From NCBI GenBank assembly GCA_046484535.1, contig JAWOIT010000137.1, positions 1-8,438 on the forward strand: 8,438 bases of DNA. The letters run 5' to 3'. The notes beneath the pieces are model-generated. The model searched no databases. It was not told where the DNA came from and saw only the letters and a list, made by a program, of their open reading frames with translations. Of this stretch, positions 1 to 7,306 are shown piece after piece. Both the position numbers and the translations under genes were made by a program. The stretch is from JAPHTQ01 sp046484535. Lineage in GTDB: Bacteria; Pseudomonadota; Gammaproteobacteria; Thiohalomonadales; Thiohalomonadaceae. Position 1 is the first letter of the stretch, and the number at the start of each line of letters is the position of its first letter.

Positions 1-202
1 TGCCAATGCCTAGGCCGAGGCCGAGCTCGAATGTGGCCAATGAGACGACCGCATAATTGATGGTTTTTATAATTCCATTCGCAAATATTGTTTCGTTCGT
101 GAAAGCAGAAATATCCGACAACTGTGATGCCTGAAAGTTCCCTCTCTCAGACGTCAGTTTCGCTGTTGAGTGTAGACCATGGTATGGATAATTCATGGTC
201 AT
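1..202 (-). CDS. Partial membrane-protein-like ORF, N-terminal part only
   Basis: A minus-strand frame opens with ATG at 202-200 (a second in-frame ATG is at 196-194) and stays open for 67 codons to the window edge. An in-frame TAA lies a few codons upstream of the first ATG, so the N-terminus is bounded. Residues 1-40 are polar (starting MTMNYPYHGLHS). From about residue 43 a hydrophobic segment begins (GIIKTINYAVVSLATFELG) and continues into a Gly/Leu alternation (LGLGLGIG), as in a transmembrane helix. Codons in this part often end in C or G, as in the other genes here. I see no good Shine-Dalgarno, which is the main weakness; the true start could be further in. I do not recognise the family. 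It would be transcribed divergently from the HNH gene. Confidence 0.5.
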   Translation of the reverse strand, partial: MTMNYPYHGLHSTAKLTSERGNFQASQLSDISAFTNETIFANGIIKTINYAVVSLATFELGLGLGIG

Positions 203-454
203 GAATGTGATGAAATGTGTCGATTAAGAACTGACTGTTCGGGGTTGTTTTGAGCTTGCGAAAGTTTTAAAAATAGCTCGTTTTTAGGGGCTTGCATAGC
301 GTGCGGGAGTGAGGAAAAATTCAGGGTGCATTTTTTTCAAGCAGGTCTATAAGTAAGTAACGGGGCGGCATGAACGCTGGAGTAAAAGAATTTTGATTCT
401 ACCGTTACCGTTGTCGATTAAGTTACGGATTTTGTTTCAATTAGGTGAGGTATT
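203..454. promoter_or_regulatory. Divergent intergenic region with weak promoter candidates
   Basis: This spacer separates the minus-strand partial ORF from the HNH gene and is more AT-rich than the flanking coding DNA. For the plus strand the best guesses are TTGCAT (292-297) with AAAAAT 17 bases on (315-320), and a TATAAG (348-353) without a good -35. A small inverted repeat, AGAAT-TTTG-ATTCT, lies at 387-400. None of these is strong. The ribosome binding site of the next gene, AGGTGAGG, sits at 443-450. Confidence 0.25.
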
Positions 455-862
455 ATGGTGGATAAAAAGCGTCGGGCCGGTGCGCCCATCGATACGGACA
501 AACTGGATGAGGTTGTCGCCAGGGCGAGACAGGAGGCGGAAAAGCGCATGCAGGGGTATCGTGAACAGTCCCTGCGGCTCCATCCCTGGGTTTGCGGCCG
601 CTGCGGCAGGGAATTTACCCGTGAAAACCTGCATGAGCTGACGGTGCACCACAAGGACCATAATCACGACAATAACCCCTCCGACGGCAGCAACTGGGAA
701 AACCTGTGCCTCTATTGCCACGACAACGAGCATCAGCGCTATGAGGAGTTCGTAAAAGGCTATGATGAGCTGGCGCCGCAAAAGGAGAGCAAGCCGGCTA
801 CCTTCAACCCCTTTGCCGATTTGAAGTCCATGCTGGGCGACAGTGGCAAGAAAGAAGACTAA
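455..862 (+). CDS. yajD: HNH endonuclease, YajD family
   Basis: This 135-residue protein has the zinc-ribbon HNH fold of the YajD family. Two CxxC pairs (C47/C50 and C85/C88) would hold a structural zinc. Between and after them lie the HNH residues: H65-H66 in TVHHKDHNHDNN, the asparagines of GSNWENL (N80, N83), and H89/H93 in CHDNEH. The N-terminal 40 residues are charged and probably helical; the C-terminal tail is low-complexity and charged. It is slightly longer than E. coli YajD. The ATG at 455 has a good Shine-Dalgarno (AGGTGAGG) at close spacing. Family HNH domains cut or nick DNA with a metal ion, but the physiological role of YajD is not known. There is no signal peptide, so it should be cytoplasmic. 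It stands alone, with 114 bases to the next gene. Domain assignment is secure; activity is inferred. Confidence 0.9.
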   Translation: MVDKKRRAGAPIDTDKLDEVVARARQEAEKRMQGYREQSLRLHPWVCGRCGREFTRENLHELTVHHKDHNHDNNPSDGSNWENLCLYCHDNEHQRYEEFVKGYDELAPQKESKPATFNPFADLKSMLGDSGKKED

Positions 863-976
863 GCAGCTGAAATCCTCCCTGTGGGGTAGCAAAGGGAATG
901 CAGGTTTTCCGGTAGGGGTAACTCCCGTGCAGTTTTTCAGTGGCGGCTGAACCGATTGGCCTAGACTGTAGGTGTT

Positions 977-2620
977 ATGGCCAATCTACAATCACTGAGA
1001 CAAATACCCCGTATAAGTAGGGGCATTTTCCTGACTCTGCTGCTGCTCGCGGTGACCGGTGTTCGGGCGGAGCCGGCCGATGCGTCGCCCCTGTTTCTCG
1101 CCGATGAGTTGCTGCAGACGCTTATTCCGCAAGAGTCATCACTGAGCTGGGAAGAGCTTGAACGTTTTTATGCAGAAAACGGCTGCCGGCCGGTATGGAT
1201 GGATGCGCTGGGTCCGAATTGGCGGGCCGGGCTGCTGCGCCAACGCCTGCACATGGCGCGGGACGAAGGGCTGACCCCCCGGCACTACCAAATCGAGCGT
1301 ATCGACTCGCTGTGGTCATCCCGCGAGCGAAAAGACCGGCTGCTGCTGGAGCTTATGCTGAGCAGTGTGTTTTTCGACTATGCGCAGGATGCGCGCAACG
1401 GCCGCCTGCCCCCGCAGCATGTGGCGCCGCTGTGGGAGATTGACCCGACTCCTGTTGACCCGGTCGCCCTGTTGCGAGCGGCCCTGTCTGCCGAAGACTT
1501 CAGCAGTGCGCTCGATGCGCTGCCCCCCGAACACCCCGCCTACCGTCGCCTGCGCACGGCCCTGGCCGATTACCGCCTGATTGAGGCGCAGGGGGGCTGG
1601 GGTGATATCCCGCAGGGACCGTCACTGCGGCGGGGGATGCGCGGGCCACGGGTTGAAGCATTGCGCCGCCGCCTGGAGGCGGAGGGGGAAATTGGTTTTT
1701 CGCCGTCCTTCGATGCGGCGCTGTTCGACGAGACACTGGATTTTGCGGTGAGGCGCTTTCAGGTACGACATGGACTGCAGGTCGACGGCGTCGTCGGCAA
1801 GCGCACCCTGGCGGCGCTGAATGTGACGGTGGCCCGGCGGATCGAACAAATAGTCCTGACGATGGAGCGCTGGCGCTGGCTACCGCAGGACCTTGGCCGG
1901 CGCCATCTCATTGTCAATATTCCATCCTATGAGCTTATCGCCTACGAGGATGGGGAGGCCGGACTGTCGATGCCGGTGATTATCGGCGCCCTGGAGCGGC
2001 CGACACCGGCGATCAGCGGGATGCTGCACACCATCGTCTTCAATCCCTACTGGACCGTGCCCCGCAGCATCGCGCTTCGTGATCTGGTTCCCAGACAGCG
2101 GAGCAACCCGAACTATATGCTCTCTCAAGGTATCCGCGTTTTTGCCGGAGGAACCGGCGGGGTGGAACTGGACCCGCAAGAGGTGGACTGGAGTGCGGTA
2201 AACGTTAACTTCTTCCCCTATACCCTACGGCAGGACCCGGGTCCGAAGAATGCCCTGGGTAAACTCAAGTTCCTTTTTAACAACCGCCATGCTATCTATC
2301 TGCACGACACCCCCCACACCGGCCTGTTCGCCACCAGTGAACGCGCTTACAGCTCGGGCTGCATCCGCCTGGAAGAGCCGTTGCGCCTTGCAAGCTTCGT
2401 CCTCGCTGAGGAGCCGGTGCAGTGGAGTGAGCAGGGGATTCGGCGGCAACTCGAGTCGGACCGGAACTATGGTGTCCGTCTCACCAGGCCGCTCCCGGTC
2501 TATCTGCTTTACCTTACAGCTTGGGTCGGGGAGGACGGGGCGGTACACTTTCATAATGATATCTACGGTGAGGATGAACTTGTCCGCGTCTGTATGCCGT
2601 TTGAGGAACAAAGCCTCTGA
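977..2620 (+). CDS. ldtD: L,D-transpeptidase, YcbB/LdtD type
   Basis: This 547-residue secreted enzyme would form 3-3 (mDAP-mDAP) crosslinks in peptidoglycan in the periplasm. A signal peptide spans about residues 1-31 (GIFLTLLLLAVTGVRA, then EP). Residues about 40-210 match the scaffold region of the YcbB family. A peptidoglycan-binding domain follows at about 215-282 (RRGMRGPRVEALRRRL to VDGVVGKRTLAALN). The YkuD catalytic domain covers about 309-480, with H443 (YLHDTP) and nucleophile C462 in YSSGCIRLE. The C-terminus (YLTAWVGEDG, then DIYGEDELV) is also typical of YcbB. It is somewhat shorter than the E. coli protein (615 residues). ATG 977 is preceded only by a weak TAGGTG, but gives a well-formed signal peptide. 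It lies 46 bases upstream of an endopeptidase gene, the same order as ycbB-ycbK in E. coli, suggesting one transcript. In the family these enzymes resist most beta-lactams except carbapenems. Assignment is strong. Confidence 0.93.
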   Translation: MANLQSLRQIPRISRGIFLTLLLLAVTGVRAEPADASPLFLADELLQTLIPQESSLSWEELERFYAENGCRPVWMDALGPNWRAGLLRQRLHMARDEGLTPRHYQIERIDSLWSSRERKDRLLLELMLSSVFFDYAQDARNGRLPPQHVAPLWEIDPTPVDPVALLRAALSAEDFSSALDALPPEHPAYRRLRTALADYRLIEAQGGWGDIPQGPSLRRGMRGPRVEALRRRLEAEGEIGFSPSFDAALFDETLDFAVRRFQVRHGLQVDGVVGKRTLAALNVTVARRIEQIVLTMERWRWLPQDLGRRHLIVNIPSYELIAYEDGEAGLSMPVIIGALERPTPAISGMLHTIVFNPYWTVPRSIALRDLVPRQRSNPNYMLSQGIRVFAGGTGGVELDPQEVDWSAVNVNFFPYTLRQDPGPKNALGKLKFLFNNRHAIYLHDTPHTGLFATSERAYSSGCIRLEEPLRLASFVLAEEPVQWSEQGIRRQLESDRNYGVRLTRPLPVYLLYLTAWVGEDGAVHFHNDIYGEDELVRVCMPFEEQSL

Positions 2621-2666
2621 ACTCTTGTCATAAAATGCGCTTATAGTAATTTTTTGGGGAATTAGA

Positions 2667-3197
2667 ATGATTTCACGCCGAGCCTTTTTACACGGCGCCT
2701 TTGCCTCCGCCGCCTCTTTTGTTGCGCCAAGCCTCCATGCAGTGACCGGCGCGGCTGAGCGCCGCCTGTCCTTTTACAACCTGCATACCGGCGAGAGTCT
2801 CAATGCCACCTTCTGGGCCGACGGCCAGTATGTCGCCGAGGAGTTGGCCGCGATCAACCACCTGTTGCGGGACCATCGCCGGGACGAGGTGGCCGAGATC
2901 GATACAAACCTGCTCGAACTGCTCCACTCTCTGCAGCGGCCCTTCGGCAGCCACGACACCTTCCATGTGATCTCCGGCTACCGCTCGCCGCATACGAATG
3001 CATCGTTGAGAAAGACCAGTGGCGGCGTGGCCAAGCGCAGTCTGCACATGCAGGGCCGCGCCATCGATATCCGCCTGCCGGATGTGCCGCTGAAGAATCT
3101 GCGCAAGGCGGCCCTGGCGTTGAAGGCCGGCGGTGTGGGCTACTACCCAAACTCGAACTTCATCCACGTCGACACCGGCCGTCCCCGCTTCTGGTAG
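2667..3197 (+). CDS. mepK: Murein endopeptidase, YcbK/MepK type (DUF882, M15-like)
   Basis: This 176-residue protein is close in length to E. coli MepK, which cleaves 3-3 and, less well, 4-3 crosslinks in peptidoglycan. The N-terminus MISRRAFLHGAF carries a twin-arginine motif (SRRAFL) followed by a hydrophobic stretch, so Tat export to the periplasm is expected. The metal site of the M15/DUF882 fold is complete: H127 and D134 in LHMQGRAID (H-x6-D) and H167 in FIHVDTG. SGYRSP around residue 106 and the GGVGYY and GRPRFW ends are also family hallmarks. ATG 2667 has a modest GGGGA upstream, spaced 7 bases. It follows the L,D-transpeptidase by 46 bases with no terminator between, so co-transcription is likely. 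The pair would couple making and cutting of 3-3 links. E. coli has gloC (ycbL) next; here a repeat region and recQ follow instead. Confidence 0.92.
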   Translation: MISRRAFLHGAFASAASFVAPSLHAVTGAAERRLSFYNLHTGESLNATFWADGQYVAEELAAINHLLRDHRRDEVAEIDTNLLELLHSLQRPFGSHDTFHVISGYRSPHTNASLRKTSGGVAKRSLHMQGRAIDIRLPDVPLKNLRKAALALKAGGVGYYPNSNFIHVDTGRPRFW

Positions 3198-3259
3198 CCG
3201 CTATTCGGTCACAGAAGGTGGACGCCTTCACTTCAAGCTAGCAGCACCCGGAGGCCGCC

Positions 3260-3354
3260 AGGAGTCCACGTCTCGACGTGGCAACGGGTTTAGGTTTGCG
3301 GGGCGGAGTAGTCGACAGTCCAAGGGCTGTGCTCCGGGCCTGTGGCCTCCTGAA
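3260..3354. repeat. GGAG-footed double-hairpin repeat, copy 1
   Basis: The unit opens with GGAG (3261-3264), then a perfect hairpin CCACGT-CTCG-ACGTGG (3266-3281). About 33 bases later comes a second hairpin ACAGTCC-AA-GGGCTGT (3315-3330), closed by CTCC (3332-3335), which is GGAG on the other strand. Each arm is therefore a GGAG foot plus a palindrome, facing each other. Known REP sequences mobilised by RAYT (Y1-type) transposases commonly carry a GTAG or GGAG foot beside an imperfect palindrome. The match to that architecture is clear; membership of a named REP family cannot be settled here. Confidence 0.7.
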
Positions 3355-3359
3355 ATCTG

Positions 3360-3448
3360 AGGAGTCCACGTCTCGACGTGGCAAGCGTTTTCGTTGATGG
3401 ACGGCGTCGACAGCCCGAGGGTTGTACTCCAGCCTGTGGTCCTGTGAG
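3360..3448. repeat. GGAG-footed double-hairpin repeat, copy 2
   Basis: This is a second copy exactly 100 bases downstream of the first. Its first 25 bases (3360-3384) are identical to 3260-3284, including the CCACGT-CTCG-ACGTGG hairpin (3366-3381). The central spacer has diverged. The second hairpin is ACAGCCC-GA-GGGTTGT (3410-3425), closed by CTCC (3427-3430). Differences from copy 1 within this stem keep pairing through G-T wobbles, so the fold is conserved while the sequence drifts. The tail (CCTGTGG, then CCTGTGA) also resembles that of copy 1. Confidence 0.7.
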
Positions 3449-3500
3449 GCCCGGCAGAGCCCCCCAAATATGAAACCGGGCTGTGTTATCCTTGGCCGCC

Positions 3501-5330
<1,830 letters not shown>

Positions 5331-5349
5331 AGACCGCCGGCTCCCCACC

Positions 5350-5427
5350 CGTAGGGTGCCGCCGATAGGCGCACCGTATTAAGACGGAGGCATAAACGGT
5401 TCGCCTCGCCCGCTCGGCAAACCCTAC
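5350..5427. repeat. REP doublet (REPIN-like) with GTAG feet
   Basis: The left arm starts GTAG (5351) and folds as GGTGC-c-GCC-GATA-GGC-GCACC with one bulged base (5355-5375). The right arm is inverted: on the minus strand GTAG (5427-5424) is followed by GGTTTGCC pairing with GGCGAACC (5423-5398, one G-T pair). Two facing REPs with GTAG feet about 75 bases apart are the definition of a REPIN. It begins about 20 bases after the recQ stop. A second left arm is found at 8410-8437. Confidence 0.75.
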
Positions 5428-5820
5428 GAATGAAACGGTGTGTTCACATCGAAATTGTGTCCGGCGTCCCTCTGCCGGATTATCCCTCACGACTTTTTTA
5501 TAGGGCGCCGCCGTATTCGGTGTGCTTTGAAGACAAAGCACTGCAATAAGCTCCCTTCTCTATCACTTCCTCCGAGGCTGTCTCCTTTCTGTATTCAGAA
5601 TGCTCGTTGCGTGATCTGTATCGCACTTTTTACTTTTCTTCCTCAACCGTATGGCGGTCATGAAGTGCTAACTAACCGTGCGGCACGCGGTGCCATGCCA
5701 TTTGTTAGAGAAAGAAAGTTATACCCCCCGTTCAGGGGGACACAGATGGGGGATTTTCCGTATCAAATTGATGTGCTGAAAATACCGCGTGAGATAACAG
5801 AACCGACAGCCTTGATCCGG

Positions 5821-5834
5821 GTGACACATGTCAC
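5821..5834. promoter_or_regulatory. CRP-type operator palindrome GTGACACATGTCAC
   Basis: The sequence GTGA-CACATG-TCAC, followed by A, keeps the core of the enterobacterial CRP and Pseudomonas Vfr site (TGTGA-N6-TCACA); only the leading T is replaced by G. If bound as a class II activator (centre 41.5 bases before the start), transcription would begin at 5869 (A), with TAACTT at the -10 position (5857-5862). That hexamer keeps only the T, A and final T of the consensus. The next downstream gene is the lipoprotein at 6138. The CRP-like regulator encoded at 7478 is an obvious candidate to bind it. The palindrome is directly visible; function is inferred. Confidence 0.45.
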
Positions 5835-6137
5835 AGCGGAAGGACGATGGCTGCCGTAACTTCTCATTAGGGTTACAGGGCGGTGTTGATATTGATTCAT
5901 TCGACACCGCCTGACGTAAACGGAATTAGCGTCTGGAGCGTTCAGCGGATCATGTGAGTTCCCTGGTGAGTCCGCGGAATAGGAGGGGGCGCTGCCCCCC
6001 AACTCAAACGGCGAATGACAAGAAGGAATCCATGCAGGCCAAAAGCCTCTGAATAGGGTGTTCAGGCAGTGTGATGCTGGGACCCGGTGAGAGAGGCATG
6101 GAGTAGTTAAACACTCGACAAAAGGAGGTAACGAAAA

Positions 6138-6305
6138 GTGGGAAATTGGAGATTGCTTATCGTAATGGCGTTTCTCCTGTCACTGGCCGGATGCGGCGGC
6201 GGTGGCGGCGGAAGCTCGGATGATACAAATACGACTGGTGACACAGCCGATGAAGGTAGCAGTAACTGGGACCAAATGGTCTGGGATCAAGACGATTGGG
6301 CATAA
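6138..6305 (+). CDS. Small outer-membrane-type lipoprotein with WDQ repeats
   Basis: This 55-codon gene starts with GTG at 6138, nine bases after a near-perfect Shine-Dalgarno (AAGGAGG, 6122-6128). The product opens with a lipoprotein signal (VGNWRLLIVMAFLLSLAGC, V read as Met); C19 lies in an ideal lipobox, L-A-G-C. The mature part is only 37 residues: a flexible G6-SS linker, an acidic Thr/Asp/Gly stretch, and a C-terminal NWDQMVWDQDDWA in which Trp recurs every five residues (W44, W49, W54) with WDQ twice. Residue +2 is Gly rather than Asp, so sorting to the outer membrane is expected if Lol rules apply. It lies 50 bases upstream of the coiled-coil secreted protein and is probably co-transcribed with it. 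I do not know its function. It is easy to miss because it is short and starts with GTG. Confidence 0.8.
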   Translation: MGNWRLLIVMAFLLSLAGCGGGGGGSSDDTNTTGDTADEGSSNWDQMVWDQDDWA

Positions 6306-6355
6306 CTTTAACGCCTAACTTACAGAGCCCTACTGAAACAACAAGGAGCATTCAA

Positions 6356-7132
6356 ATGAAGACAAAAATCAGCATATTGGCAGCGGCGGTAATCGCGGTT
6401 TCTACCTGGACCACATCAGCCATGGCGGGGCAGGTCGATACCATGACGACCTTTGAGGCGGATACCCCCGCGGTGGCGGCGGAGGTGAACGGCAACTTCG
6501 ATGCGGTGAAGAGTGCGGTGGATGACAACGATAGTCGGATTACTGCCAATGAGGAAAATATTAATACCAACACTGACAACATCACCGTTAATACGGATAG
6601 CATCGCTACCAACACTGGCAACATCACCGCTAATACGGATAGCATCGCTACCAACCAGGATGACATTGCCGCGATACAATCCGATGCCTCCTCATTGGAC
6701 AGGGTGTTTGATGATCAAATCAAATTCCGGTTATCCGTGTCAGATTCTAGTACAGACGACTTTACAAATATTGTTGTTTATCTGCGTAATACGACTAGTA
6801 CGGATTGTGAGATTTATTACTCTACCAGCTCGTCGGGTTGGGTAGATGGTGCAAATACAACTAGTAGCTTTACTCTGACGCCCACCTATACAGCCAAGAC
6901 CCTGAGGGGTTCAAGCTATGAGTTTTTGCAAACTACGCGTTATTTAGAGAAGTTCGTGGTTGACCGGAATCTAAGCGGCGGCACTCAGTTTGTTGATGTG
7001 ACACTAAACCGTAATGAGACCGATGCGAGCGATACCTGCGATGCCGGTGATGTCGTAATAATGAATGTTGAGGCGATCTTCCCTGATGGTACCCGTGTCT
7101 TTGTGCCGGCCTCAGAAATGATCGGTCATTAG
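6356..7132 (+). CDS. Secreted protein with N@d-type heptad coiled coil
   Basis: This 258-residue protein starts at ATG 6356 after AAGGAG (6343-6348). A signal peptide ends at A24 (TSAMA, then GQVD). Residues 31-60 (TFEADTPAVAAEVNGNFDAV) resemble a segment I recall from many exported gammaproteobacterial proteins. From F48 the chain is in strict heptads: core positions 48, 55, 62, 69, 76, 83, 90, 97 and 104 are F, V, then seven Ile; positions three residues later are V51, then Asn at 58, 65, 72, 79, 86, 93 and 100, then I107. The repeat I-x-x-N-T-x-x is the N@d motif of trimeric adhesin stalks, where Asn side chains hold anions in the core. Residues 115-258 form a Ser/Thr-rich domain, probably beta, with two Cys that could form a disulphide. 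No membrane anchor or autotransporter barrel is present. It likely forms a short trimeric stalk with a head, perhaps tethered by the adjacent lipoprotein. Function unknown. Confidence 0.85.
   Translation: MKTKISILAAAVIAVSTWTTSAMAGQVDTMTTFEADTPAVAAEVNGNFDAVKSAVDDNDSRITANEENINTNTDNITVNTDSIATNTGNITANTDSIATNQDDIAAIQSDASSLDRVFDDQIKFRLSVSDSSTDDFTNIVVYLRNTTSTDCEIYYSTSSSGWVDGANTTSSFTLTPTYTAKTLRGSSYEFLQTTRYLEKFVVDRNLSGGTQFVDVTLNRNETDASDTCDAGDVVIMNVEAIFPDGTRVFVPASEMIGH
6569..6652 (+). repeat. 42-base tandem repeat, two copies, inside the coiled coil
   Basis: Units 6569-6610 and 6611-6652 differ at only two of 42 positions. Each encodes two heptads (14 residues, N72-T85 and N86-T99). Because the unit is a multiple of 42 bases, copy-number change would lengthen or shorten the stalk by two heptads without breaking frame or heptad register. 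Confidence 0.9.
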
Positions 7133-7171
7133 TGTCGATGCGTTGACGGCTCGTCCTCGTGTACCAATGCT

Positions 7172-7306
7172 TACCATCTGAGTTGGTTGTTACGGTAGTG
7201 AGGGCGATGAAATTACAGATGGTACTTCGATACCAAGGTGAGTGAATCCGGGATCTCGCCGAACTTAACGACACCCCAAGGTCTATGCCTTCGGGGTGTT
7301 TTGTTA
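7172..7306 (+). ncRNA. Possible structured RNA or 3'UTR-derived sRNA
   Basis: Three successive stems can form: TACCATCTG (7172-7180) with CAGATGGTA (7216-7224), nine perfect pairs; GGTGAG (7237-7242) with CTCGCC (7255-7260), including one G-T pair; and the terminator hairpin at 7271-7299 with its T-run. A TTGACG (7143-7148) sits 17 bases before AATGCT (7166-7171), a possible but weak own promoter. The RNA could instead be only the 3' end of the upstream mRNA. I match it to no known RNA family. Confidence 0.25.
7271..7306 (+). terminator. Rho-independent terminator
   Basis: ACACCCC-AAGG (7271-7281), a six-base loop TCTATG, then CCTT-c-GGGGTGT (7288-7299) form an 11-pair stem with one bulged C, followed at once by TTTGTT. 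It lies about 140 bases after the coiled-coil gene stop and would close the lipoprotein-coiled-coil transcript. Confidence 0.85.

Larger units (their letters stand above)
3198..3500. other. Intergenic region mepK-recQ, mostly repeat DNA
   Basis: No credible gene lies in these 303 bases. After a short hairpin just past the mepK stop (GAAGG-TGGACG-CCTTC, no T-run, so not a standard terminator) the rest is two tandem copies of a double-hairpin repeat, described separately. I find no convincing promoter for recQ in the last 50 bases before its start. Confidence 0.7.
5331..6137. other. Long gene-poor region upstream of the lipoprotein operon
   Basis: I see no convincing gene in these 807 bases. 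In order it holds: a REP doublet (5351-5427); a perfect hairpin GTGCTTTG-AAGA-CAAAGCAC (5522-5541); pyrimidine-rich plus-strand stretches around 5550-5600 and 5625-5645; hairpin GGCAC-GCG-GTGCC (5682-5694); C5/G5 pairing near 5723-5739; the CRP-type palindrome at 5821-5834; hairpin GGCGGTGT/ACACCGCC (5879-5911); and hairpin GGGGGC-GCT-GCCCCC (5985-5999). Closer to the next gene, GCCTCT and AGAGGC (near 6045 and 6095) could close a larger stem. If transcription starts near 5869, the lipoprotein mRNA would have a leader of roughly 270 bases. I could not match it to a known riboswitch. Confidence 0.55.

Noticed and set aside
863..976. Possible riboswitch or terminator between the HNH and transpeptidase genes (GCAAAG, GGGGTAACTCCC, then a T-run)
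   Set aside because: The words recall parts of a c-di-GMP riboswitch, but conserved elements are not in the right order and the hairpin is very short.
3483..3500. GTG start for RecQ adding six residues
   Set aside because: There is no better ribosome site than at ATG 3501, and motif positions from 3501 already match E. coli RecQ spacing.
5440..5859. 139-codon ORF (GTG start) in the gap after recQ
   Set aside because: Composition is odd for this genome, there is no ribosome site, and the translation shows no domain, signal or repeat. It crosses hairpins and the CRP-type palindrome, so I treat it as non-coding.
5746..5859. 37-codon ORF starting ATG 5746 with AGGGGG upstream (MGDFPYQIDVLK...)
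   Set aside because: The apparent Shine-Dalgarno is part of a C5/G5 hairpin and the peptide has no recognisable feature. It could be a leader peptide, but I cannot support it.
5886..5899. FNR-like box TTGAT-ATTG-ATTCA
   Set aside because: The second half-site has only three of five consensus bases and it lies in the loop of a hairpin. The encoded regulator also has CRP-type, not FNR-type, recognition residues.
6296..7132. Longer start (TTG 6296) for the coiled-coil protein
   Set aside because: It would overlap the lipoprotein stop and put 20 polar residues before the signal peptide. ATG 6356 has a good ribosome site and a clean signal sequence.
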